Origin: Anaerolineae bacterium
GTDB lineage: Bacteria; Chloroflexota; Anaerolineae; Promineifilales; Promineifilaceae
Direction: 5' to 3'
Assembly: GCA_014879345.1 (NCBI GenBank)
Contig: JACSSI010000365.1
Location: forward strand, 1-5,656
DNA length: 5,656 nt
Under the pieces are notes generated by a model. It saw only the letters and a program-made list of their open reading frames with translations, did no database searches and was not told where the DNA came from. Positions 1-4,225 of this stretch are shown piece after piece. Position numbers and translations under genes: made by a program. Each line of letters opens with the position of its first letter. The stretch's first letter is position 1.

Positions 1-1
1 G

Positions 2-88
2 GCTGTAGCAGCACCCATCTTCCGCCGCATTGTGGAATTGTATTATGATATTCAGCCACAACGGCCGTTTCCCTGGAGTGGTCAATAA
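2..88 (+). CDS. C-terminal end of a probable penicillin-binding protein (partial)
   Basis: Only the last 28 codons are present, open from the left edge and ending in TAA at 86-88. The visible residues begin AVAAPIFRRIVELYY and end RPFPWSGQ. An Ala-Ala-Pro-Ile-Phe-Arg-x-Ile-(Val/Met) segment followed by Tyr-Tyr and a Pro-Phe-Pro-Trp stretch is typical of the extreme C-terminus of class A penicillin-binding proteins (the transpeptidase domain of peptidoglycan synthases), which act on the outer face of the membrane. The catalytic motifs lie outside the window, so the assignment rests on this short tail. A copy of the iterated palindrome AACGGCCGTT sits in the last codons (Gln-Arg-Pro-Phe). No T-rich hairpin follows the stop directly. 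Confidence 0.6.
   Translation, partial: AVAAPIFRRIVELYYDIQPQRPFPWSGQ
60..69. repeat. Iterated palindrome AACGGCCGTT, copy 1
   Basis: Perfect 10-bp copy at the end of the penicillin-binding-protein fragment, read as Arg-Pro-Phe on the plus strand. Confidence 0.8.
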
Positions 89-178
89 GTAAAACAATCG
101 TCACAAACACCCAGAAACTAACAATGCAGTTTCTCTCTTTTTCCTTATCCCAATTTCTAAATTTAATCTAAATCGGGG

Positions 179-207
179 TTCAAACACTTGCCCATATCGT
201 GTATAAT
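179..207 (+). promoter_or_regulatory. Sigma-70-like promoter for the small antitoxin-like gene
   Basis: There is a perfect -10 hexamer TATAAT at 202-207. Seventeen bases upstream lies a -35-like TTCAAA at 179-184 (4 of 6 matches to TTGACA). Transcription would start near 213-215, leaving a leader of about 58 nt before the ATG at 272. The rest of the 89-271 gap is AT-rich and non-coding, with nothing else recognisable in 89-178. Confidence 0.5.
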
Positions 208-213
208 GGGCAA
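188..213. promoter_or_regulatory. Inverted repeat flanking the -10 box (candidate operator)
   Basis: A perfect 8-bp dyad, TTGCCCAT at 188-195 and ATGGGCAA at 206-213, is separated by 10 bp. It brackets the TATAAT box at 202-207, so a dimeric repressor bound here would block RNA polymerase. The half-site spacing is about 18 bp centre to centre, close to two helical turns. No T-run follows, so a terminator for the upstream gene is less likely. An autoregulating antitoxin-like protein encoded just downstream would fit, but this is inference. Confidence 0.4.
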
Positions 214-214
214 C

Positions 215-227
215 GTGCGTTACGCAC
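215..227. promoter_or_regulatory. 13-bp palindrome at the predicted transcription start
   Basis: GTGCGTTACGCAC is two perfect 6-base arms around one central base. It begins at the predicted start site of the 202-207 promoter and immediately follows the 188-213 dyad. It could be a second operator half, or a small hairpin at the 5' end of the mRNA. The sequence alone does not separate these options. Confidence 0.35.
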
Positions 228-271
228 AAGAAGAAGAAAATCTTGAGGAAGATTCGTGAGGATATAGGATT

Positions 272-463
272 ATGACAAAGTTACTATTAGAAGCGATTGC
301 AAAAGCAAAACGATTGCCCCAATGGGAGCAAGATGCCCTGGCCGCGATGATTTTAGAGGAAATTGCCGATAATCATCGATGCCTGGCTACCGAAGTTAAA
401 AACCAAAATGCTGATTATTTAGTCAACTTGGTTGAATCTTCGCTGGTATTATCGGTGAACTAA
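272..463 (+). CDS. Small antitoxin-like protein, 63 aa, no toxin partner seen
   Basis: The ATG at 272 has GAGG at 258-261, 10 nt upstream, and a good promoter at 179-207, which supports a real gene. The predicted protein is helical and acidic. Its N-terminal half, with LPQWEQDALAAMILEEIAD around residues 15-33, resembles small antitoxin-type proteins of cyanobacteria and Chloroflexota that carry a Leu-Pro-x-x-Glu-Gln-Asp-x-Leu-Ala-x-x-Ile-Leu-x-Glu-Leu signature. That comparison is from memory, not a search. These usually end in an Arg-Ala-Gly-x-Thr-x-Pro-like tail, and this one does not: it ends in a hydrophobic VLSVN. In the frame entered after about position 436 the text would read on as AGIIGELTNPSPVL to a stop at 484-486, so a one-base deletion is possible. 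No RelE/ParE- or PIN-type toxin follows; a strong hairpin does. The toxin-antitoxin role is therefore uncertain. Confidence 0.6.
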   Translation: MTKLLLEAIAKAKRLPQWEQDALAAMILEEIADNHRCLATEVKNQNADYLVNLVESSLVLSVN

Positions 464-497
464 CCAATCCTTCACCCGTGTTATGATGCGGGAGTCC

Positions 498-567
498 AAA
501 AATTATTGTGGCAATTGGAAATTAAAGTTAAAAAAGCTTTGATTTTCAATTGCCACAATCTTTTTTT
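498..567 (+). terminator. Long hairpin with T-run, intrinsic terminator-like
   Basis: Bases 505-529 pair with 535-559 in an unbroken 25-bp stem with three G-T wobbles and a 5-base A loop. The outer 13 bp (ATTGTGGCAATTG and its complement) are perfect. A T-run follows at 561-567 and a matching A-run precedes at 498-502, so the structure could work on both strands. It lies 42 nt past the stop of the small ORF and ahead of the HD gene. The stem is longer and more AT-rich than a usual terminator, so a small hairpin repeat or a processed RNA structure is an alternative. The rest of 464-629 shows no gene. Confidence 0.6.
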
Positions 568-570
568 GTA

Positions 571-599
571 TTGGAAAATGCAACAATACCACGTATATC
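571..599 (+). promoter_or_regulatory. Possible promoter for the HD-domain gene
   Basis: TTGGAA at 571-576 and TATATC at 594-599 each match 4 of 6 consensus bases and are 17 bp apart. The pair lies just after the terminator-like hairpin and about 30 bp before the ATG at 630. The match is weak, but position and spacing are right. Confidence 0.3.
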
Positions 600-629
600 A
601 AATTTAAAAAACCTTTGTGACAGCCAGCC

Positions 630-1289
630 ATGCCCAAGAAAAATAAAAACAACAAAAAACCTTCTGATTGGCGCAAAGCCGTAAAAAAAGCAATGCGCGC
701 CGCCACTGAACAAGAGATTATCTATCGCTTTGGCAGTATGGATAACGCTTCTTTTAACTATCGTTGGGAACATGTCAAAACAGTTGTCACCCTGGCTGAA
801 AAGCTGGCACTGCTTACGGGTGCAGACCCGGACATTGTTATAGCGGCTGCCTGGCTCCACGATGTACGCAAAGACACCCGCGATCTGCACCCACAAGAAG
901 GTGCAAAATTTGCCCGCGAATTCTTGCCCAAAACTAATTTCCCCCCTGAAAAAATTGACCCAGTTGCGTGTGCCATTGAAGACCATATGGGTTTGTGGCG
1001 CGAGGAACCATTGACAAACCTGGAGTCTCAGGTGCTGTGGGATGCAGATAAACTAGCCAAAATTGGGTTAACGGCCGTTTTCCATTGGACAGGTTACGCC
1101 TTAGCCGGTAACAAATTCCGGGATGTTCACGAACTTATCAGACGAGGCCGTGACGCCAGTTGGCAAGAAAAAACAGTGCTCAGTATGCACACAGAACCAG
1201 CCCGCCGTGCCGCCCAAAACCGTCTGGTAGCCTATAACAAGTTATGGAATGAATTAGAAATCGAGTTGGAAGGCAACGACCTGGAATAA
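630..1289 (+). CDS. HD-domain phosphohydrolase-like protein
   Basis: A 219-residue cytosolic protein with no signal peptide or membrane segment. After a very basic N-terminus (MPKKNKNNKK) comes an HD-superfamily metal site: His48 (in YRWEHVK), His77-Asp78 (WLHDV), His119 (EDHMG) and Asp138/Asp140 (WDADKLAKIG). The order H...HD...H...DAD matches uncharacterised YedJ-like HD proteins. The superfamily consists of metal-dependent phosphohydrolases acting on nucleotides or other phosphate esters. The substrate here cannot be named. All expected metal ligands are present, so the protein is probably active. No clear Shine-Dalgarno sequence precedes the ATG at 630; the start was chosen as the first in-frame ATG after the hairpin. 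It is transcribed convergently with the glycoside-hydrolase-like gene. One palindrome AACGGCCGTT lies at codons 147-150 (Leu-Thr-Ala-Val). Confidence 0.88.
   Translation: MPKKNKNNKKPSDWRKAVKKAMRAATEQEIIYRFGSMDNASFNYRWEHVKTVVTLAEKLALLTGADPDIVIAAAWLHDVRKDTRDLHPQEGAKFAREFLPKTNFPPEKIDPVACAIEDHMGLWREEPLTNLESQVLWDADKLAKIGLTAVFHWTGYALAGNKFRDVHELIRRGRDASWQEKTVLSMHTEPARRAAQNRLVAYNKLWNELEIELEGNDLE
1070..1079. repeat. Iterated palindrome AACGGCCGTT, copy 2
   Basis: Perfect 10-bp copy in the HD-domain gene, read as Thr-Ala-Val (148-150). Confidence 0.8.
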
Positions 1290-1298
1290 AGGTCGAAA

Positions 1299-1369
1299 GC
1301 AGAAGTCAAAAAGCAGAATAAGTTGTATCTAATCTCTGCCTTCTGCCCTTTGCCTTCCGCCCTTTCCTT
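1299..1369. repeat. Convergent intergenic region with GCAGAA inverted repeats and CTGCCCTT-like tandem units
   Basis: GCAGAA occurs at 1299-1304 and 1313-1318. Its complement TTCTGC lies at 1341-1346 and TCTGC at 1335-1339, giving a weak hairpin between the two converging genes. The right arm is part of a pyrimidine-rich degenerate tandem array: CTGCCTT, CTGCCCTT, TGCCTT, CCGCCCTT, TCCTT (1336-1369). It may act as a weak two-way terminator, but neither strand has a long T-run right after the stem. The array runs into the stop codon (1368-1370) of the minus-strand gene. Confidence 0.35.
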
Positions 1370-2606
1370 ATCTCGCGTTTTGGTAGAAGAATTCAGTCAC
1401 CACTGGATGCACCCACCCCCCTTCCTTAAACAGAGATTGCCATTCCCAGGCTGGATCATTGCCCCCACCCGCCTGATTTGCCAGCACCCAATAGCTAAAC
1501 GCCAACAGATACGGCTCTGCATCCCGCATATAACTGTATTGATAGACCAGTAGATTCTTAGCAACCTGCGGGTCGTTGCTATACGAACCACCCTCCGTCC
1601 CGACCATCGGCAAAGAGCGCCCCAAATGGCTGCGCACAATCTCGTCATAGTTGCGGAAGAGCAGGAAGCCATCAGGATCGTCATAGGCGCGTGTGCCATG
1701 ATAGTTGTGGATGGAGAGCCAGGCGTGGTTAAGCAGTGCCTCGTCGCCATTGTATTCAATGGCTCGCAGGGTACGGTCTAAAAATTCGTAGTGACTGTAT
1801 TCCCCACCCGGACTAAACGCACCGATACCTGGCAATCCGCCATTGTTGACAATATCTCTCGCGGTCTGCGCCCAGGCAAGCGCATATTGATTGGGATTGG
1901 CGAAACCTTGATGATTTTCAACGTTGACATTGGGTTCATTGTAAATTTGGTAGTAATACACACCTTTGGCGCGGTAATGGCGCACCATCGCACCCACATC
2001 ATTGCCATATGGCAAAACGCCATTCTTGTATAAACGCATGACGGGCATAATGCCGTTGGCTACGAGTTTGTCTACCAGATAATCATTGTCGCCAATGTTG
2101 GCCCCATCATTCAAAAACACAACCCATTTGATGTGCATACGTACCAGTTCGTTGACATAACGGTCAACGGCTTCCTGACTTTGACTGACGGTTGGAATCC
2201 AGTGCATCCCCCAACCATTGTCACCAGGGGGTACGGGAAATGCCTGATACGGGATGATTTCCTGGTAAAGATATTGGTTGATGGGTTTGATGACGGGGGT
2301 GTTGGTGGGCGTAATCAGGGGTGACGTGGTAGGTGTGGGGGTTTCTGAGGGGCGCGGCGTAAATGGGGTGAGGGTGGGAATGGGCAAGGGTGTTTTGGAG
2401 GGTGTGGCGGTGTCTCTGATGATGGTATCGGTGGCGGTGGGAACGGCCGTTTCTGCCGGTGGTGTAAAAGTGGATGGCACACCCTCAGTGGGGTCTGGCA
2501 CCATGGCTGCTGCGGCTAAAGTCGGTATCGTAGCCGCGCCTACATCCTGACAGCCAGCCAAAAGCATTACCACGATTAGTAAAAATATGCCTTGCGTTTT
2601 CTGCAA
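1368..2606 (-). CDS. Lipoprotein with Thr/Pro-rich spacer and clan GH-A glycoside-hydrolase-like domain
   Basis: A 412-residue predicted exported lipoprotein. TTG at 2606-2604 is chosen as the start because GGAGG lies 9 nt upstream (2620-2616). The open frame extends 10 codons further to a TTG at 2636, but that lies inside the terminator hairpin of cofE. From the chosen start, the signal peptide is a Lys-containing n-region, a hydrophobic core (IFLLIVVMLLAG) and lipobox Leu-Ala-Gly-Cys with lipidated Cys19. Residues about 26-105 are a Thr/Pro-rich spacer (for example TPSKTPLPIPTLTPFTPRPS). The rest resembles a TIM-barrel hydrolase: IYNEPN with Asn223-Glu224 as likely acid/base, HNYH near 300-303, and GTEGG with Glu338 as likely nucleophile. 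This is the Asn-Glu/Glu arrangement of clan GH-A (GH5/GH39-like). The polysaccharide substrate is unknown. It would act outside the membrane. A role in binding only is possible but less likely with both acids present. Confidence 0.82.
   Translation of the reverse strand: MQKTQGIFLLIVVMLLAGCQDVGAATIPTLAAAAMVPDPTEGVPSTFTPPAETAVPTATDTIIRDTATPSKTPLPIPTLTPFTPRPSETPTPTTSPLITPTNTPVIKPINQYLYQEIIPYQAFPVPPGDNGWGMHWIPTVSQSQEAVDRYVNELVRMHIKWVVFLNDGANIGDNDYLVDKLVANGIMPVMRLYKNGVLPYGNDVGAMVRHYRAKGVYYYQIYNEPNVNVENHQGFANPNQYALAWAQTARDIVNNGGLPGIGAFSPGGEYSHYEFLDRTLRAIEYNGDEALLNHAWLSIHNYHGTRAYDDPDGFLLFRNYDEIVRSHLGRSLPMVGTEGGSYSNDPQVAKNLLVYQYSYMRDAEPYLLAFSYWVLANQAGGGNDPAWEWQSLFKEGGWVHPVVTEFFYQNAR
2442..2451. repeat. 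Iterated palindrome AACGGCCGTT, copy 3
   Basis: Perfect 10-bp copy in the Thr/Pro-rich spacer of the lipoprotein, read as Thr-Ala-Val. This spacer is under little protein-level constraint. Confidence 0.8.
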
Positions 2607-2615
2607 TATGCTTTG

Positions 2616-2620
2616 CCTCC
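2616..2620 (-). promoter_or_regulatory. Ribosome-binding site fixing the TTG start of the lipoprotein gene
   Basis: GGAGG on the minus strand, within GCGGAGGC, lies 9 nt before TTG at 2606-2604. Nothing comparable precedes the longer-frame TTG at 2636: the bases there form the stem and stop region of cofE. This decides in favour of the shorter protein, whose signal peptide also has a more normal length. Confidence 0.55.
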
Positions 2621-2622
2621 GC

Positions 2623-2659
2623 AAAAGCGAGAGCAAGAGGCAATCCTCTTGCTCTCGCT
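2623..2659 (-). terminator. Intrinsic terminator after cofE
   Basis: On the minus strand, starting within the cofE stop codon, a GC-containing stem of 14 perfect base pairs (2645-2658 with 2627-2640, plus one A-T pair) closes a 4-base loop. It is followed by four T residues (2626-2623). Position and shape fit the end of the npdG-cofE transcript. The U-run is short, so partial read-through into the lipoprotein gene, whose start is only 17 nt further on, is possible. Confidence 0.65.
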
Positions 2660-3437
2660 ATCTGTATAAATCCATTTCCTGCGGTCGTATTAAATCGCTG
2701 GCACGGCCGTTTTGCAATGGGAGTTTTAGACCACGCACAATCACAACTGGTCTGCTCTCATTGCCTTGCCCCATGACAAGGCCAGCCGCCGCTGCAATTT
2801 CATCCGCCACGCCCACGTCTGTATACTGCAAAATATGCCCGTCTCGGTCTGGTTCACCACGTCTGTCCCACAGCGCAGGCAACCCGGCCACACCGATTGC
2901 CACCCCAACCGTGCCTAAACGAAACGGCCGTCCGTGGCTGTCTGTAATGACCACGCCAACCGCCACATCCAATTCTTGCTGAATACGTGTTTTGATGGTT
3001 TGGGCTGAGGCATCGGGGTCAACGGGCAAGAGCAAGACAGTCTCATCTGCTTCATCATGCCCTACGTTGGAGCGGTCGATACCGGCATTGGCGCTCGTGA
3101 AACCAAGCCGATGGCGTGTCACCAAAACACCCGGCTTCAGGCGCGAGATTTCTATACTTTCCTGCAAAACGAGTTCAACTAAGCGCGGGTCTTTTTCCGT
3201 TTGGGCGGCTACTTCTTGCGCTTTGGCGCTGGGAACTACATCAGCCAGGCACACAAAGCGCCCTTCCGCTTTGGAAACAATTTTCTGGGCGATGGCTACC
3301 ACATCTCCATTTACAAGCTGGATGTTGGCAGAAACCAACGCCGTCAAAATAATATGAGTGAGGTCGTCACCTGGGTGGATTTCCGGGATGTGGGGAACGG
3401 CCGTTAGCGTAACCCCAGTTCGTTCAACTTCCGTCAT
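2658..3437 (-). CDS. cofE: Coenzyme F420-0:L-glutamate ligase
   Basis: A 259-residue cytosolic enzyme, full length for stand-alone CofE. CofE uses GTP and a divalent metal to add L-glutamate to F420-0, and then further gamma-linked glutamates, completing coenzyme F420. Family motifs in order: GDVVAIAQKIVSKAEGR (44-60); the conserved block SANAGIDRSN (115-124); ITDSHGRPFRLG (164-175), with Asp166 and the Arg-Pro-Phe-Arg core; GVAIGVAG (178-185); the Asp-Arg-Arg-Gly-Glu-Pro-Asp-Arg-Asp-Gly stretch (191-200); and ADEIAAAAGLVMGQG (211-225). It lacks the nitroreductase-like domain fused in actinobacterial FbiB. Its ATG overlaps the TGA of npdG by four bases (ATGA, 3437-3434), so translation is probably coupled. 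A terminator follows its stop. Three copies of the ACGGCCGT palindrome lie in this gene, one of them inside the Gly-Arg-Pro-Phe motif. Confidence 0.95.
   Translation of the reverse strand: MTEVERTGVTLTAVPHIPEIHPGDDLTHIILTALVSANIQLVNGDVVAIAQKIVSKAEGRFVCLADVVPSAKAQEVAAQTEKDPRLVELVLQESIEISRLKPGVLVTRHRLGFTSANAGIDRSNVGHDEADETVLLLPVDPDASAQTIKTRIQQELDVAVGVVITDSHGRPFRLGTVGVAIGVAGLPALWDRRGEPDRDGHILQYTDVGVADEIAAAAGLVMGQGNESRPVVIVRGLKLPLQNGRASDLIRPQEMDLYR
2703..2710. repeat. Iterated palindrome core ACGGCCGT, copy 4
   Basis: Core 8-mer (9 of 10 for the long form) near the 3' end of cofE, read as Asn-Gly-Arg (243-245). Confidence 0.7.
2924..2931. repeat. Iterated palindrome core ACGGCCGT, copy 5
   Basis: Core 8-mer (9 of 10 for the long form) in cofE, read as Arg-Pro-Phe (170-172) inside a conserved family motif. 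Confidence 0.7.
3396..3405. repeat. Iterated palindrome AACGGCCGTT, copy 6
   Basis: Perfect 10-bp copy near the 5' end of cofE, read as Thr-Ala-Val (12-14). Only 107 bp separate its start from that of the next copy. Confidence 0.8.
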
Positions 3438-4087
3438 GCAGGCAAACCAGTGATGCGGATGCCCGCACTTTTGACTTTGTAGATGATATTGATGGCAATG
3501 AGAACGGCCGTTAACTCCTCCACCGCCCGCGCATTTTGCAAAGCCCCTGCATTAACACCATTCAGACCTGCATCCGCACACAACTGCATGGCAACATCCT
3601 TGTCTTCCTTCTTGTCGCCACACACCATCACATCACAATCCATCTTGTGGCTCAAATCAAGCAAATGATGCGCCCCAATATTTTGGAACGCTGCCACCAC
3701 ACTTGTCACCCCATCAAGCTGGGCCTGTGCCTCTTCAGCCGCCGACAGCCCGCTTTCCAGATGATGCACCCGCGATTTCTTCTCGCCAGAAGGAGCCACC
3801 ACCGTGATAAGCAATTTACCTGCCAGCGCTTCCTTAACAGTTTCCAATGTGCCTGCTTGTGCCCAATATGGCACAGACAACACCACAACATCAGCCTGCT
3901 GAGCTGCCACCAAATTATCCGTACCGGAGATATTGCCCTCCGGTAATTTTTCCAGCATATCAACGGCCGCAGCCTCGCCTTTCTCCCGCTTACGCGAGCC
4001 AATTACGATCTCATGCCCGGCTGCTGCCCAACGATAGCCGAGGCCAAAGCCTTCATTTCCAGTTCCGCCTAAAATTGCAATCTTCAA
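3434..4087 (-). CDS. npdG: F420-dependent NADP reductase (NADPH:F420 oxidoreductase)
   Basis: A 217-residue cytosolic enzyme that moves hydride between reduced F420 and NADP+. The N-terminal Rossmann fold shows the dinucleotide motif GGTGNEGFGLGYRWA (7-21) and, after strand two, IGSRK (29-33), whose Ser-Arg-Lys would hold the 2'-phosphate of NADP. Later segments match the archaeal and bacterial Fno/NpdG family: VVVLSVPYWA (67-76), VVAAFQNIGAHHL (130-142), CDVMVCGDKKEDK (151-163), and the C-terminal NAGALQNARAVEELTAVLIA with INIIYK and the terminal GIRITGLP. The start is TTG (4087-4085), with AAGGAGAC at 4100-4093 and 7 nt spacing to the core; no ATG competes. The gene overlaps cofE by ATGA, forming a two-gene operon. 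A related F420- or NADP-binding oxidoreductase with another partner is the main alternative. Confidence 0.87.
   Translation of the reverse strand: MKIAILGGTGNEGFGLGYRWAAAGHEIVIGSRKREKGEAAAVDMLEKLPEGNISGTDNLVAAQQADVVVLSVPYWAQAGTLETVKEALAGKLLITVVAPSGEKKSRVHHLESGLSAAEEAQAQLDGVTSVVAAFQNIGAHHLLDLSHKMDCDVMVCGDKKEDKDVAMQLCADAGLNGVNAGALQNARAVEELTAVLIAINIIYKVKSAGIRITGLPA
3503..3512. repeat. Iterated palindrome AACGGCCGTT, copy 7
   Basis: Perfect 10-bp copy near the 3' end of npdG, read as Thr-Ala-Val (193-195). A near copy with one changed end base (ACGGCCGC) lies at 3963-3970 in the same gene. Confidence 0.8.
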
Positions 4088-4092
4088 TGGTT

Positions 4093-4100
4093 GTCTCCTT
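4093..4100 (-). promoter_or_regulatory. Strong ribosome-binding site for the TTG start of npdG
   Basis: AAGGAGAC on the minus strand sits with its GGAG core 7 nt ahead of TTG at 4087-4085. It is the strongest Shine-Dalgarno match in the window and fixes the rare TTG start. Confidence 0.6.
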
Positions 4101-4105
4101 CAATA

Positions 4106-4157
4106 AACTTCCCGAAAGTTGTCAGCAATTTGCCAGCAAACAAACTTCCGGGAAGTT
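4106..4157. repeat. Two palindromic 15-mers that can also pair with each other
   Basis: AACTTCCCGAAAGTT (4106-4120) and AACTTCCGGGAAGTT (4143-4157) differ at two bases. The second is a perfect 7+1+7 palindrome, the first has one mismatched pair. The first copy is also complementary to the second at 14 of 15 positions, so the 52-bp block can fold as one long hairpin or as two short ones. A smaller dyad GCAATTTGC (4125-4133) sits between them. It lies in the 138-bp gap between ssnA and npdG, just upstream of the npdG ribosome-binding site. It may be a dispersed intergenic repeat, an operator pair or an attenuating hairpin. Confidence 0.6.
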
Positions 4158-4160
4158 GGT

Positions 4161-4217
4161 CACAGAGAGACATGGAGAAAATAGTGAAAAACCTCTGCGT
4201 TCTCCGCGCCTCTGCGG
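4161..4217. repeat. Degenerate CGCAGAGG-type 9-bp repeats in opposite orientations
   Basis: On the minus strand three adjoining 9-mers read CCGCAGAGG (4217-4209), CGCGGAGAA (4208-4200) and CGCAGAGGT (4199-4191). On the plus strand two related units, CACAGAGAG and ACATGGAGA, occupy 4161-4178. The two halves can pair, with GGAGAA (4174-4179) against TTCTCC (4200-4205) and CAGAG (4163-4167) against CTCTG (4210-4214). Similar CGCAGAG repeats are, from memory, scattered between genes in many bacteria. It follows the ssnA stop within 10 bp and could shape the 3' end of that mRNA. Confidence 0.55.
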
Positions 4218-4225
4218 TAAATTTT

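Noticed and set aside
498..567. Long hairpin as a complete transposable MITE
   Set aside because: No target-site duplication could be recognised and only one copy is visible; terminator remains the simpler reading.
546..986. Minus-strand 146-codon open frame
   Set aside because: It overlaps the HD-domain gene and the long hairpin and has no family-like text.
1323..1553. Plus-strand 76-codon open frame
   Set aside because: It is antisense to the 3' end of the lipoprotein gene; the start is in the pyrimidine-rich repeat and nothing in the text suggests a protein.
2278..2550. Plus-strand open frame rich in Val/Gly
   Set aside because: It is the antisense shadow of the Thr/Pro-rich spacer of the minus-strand lipoprotein; its composition follows from the complementary codons and it has no recognisable domain.
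2607..2636. N-terminal 10-codon extension of the lipoprotein gene from TTG at 2636
   Set aside because: It starts inside the cofE terminator stem, has no ribosome-binding site, and would lengthen an already complete signal peptide.
3536..3946. Plus-strand 136-codon open frame opposite npdG
   Set aside because: It lies wholly inside npdG, whose protein matches its family along the full length; the antisense text shows no domain.
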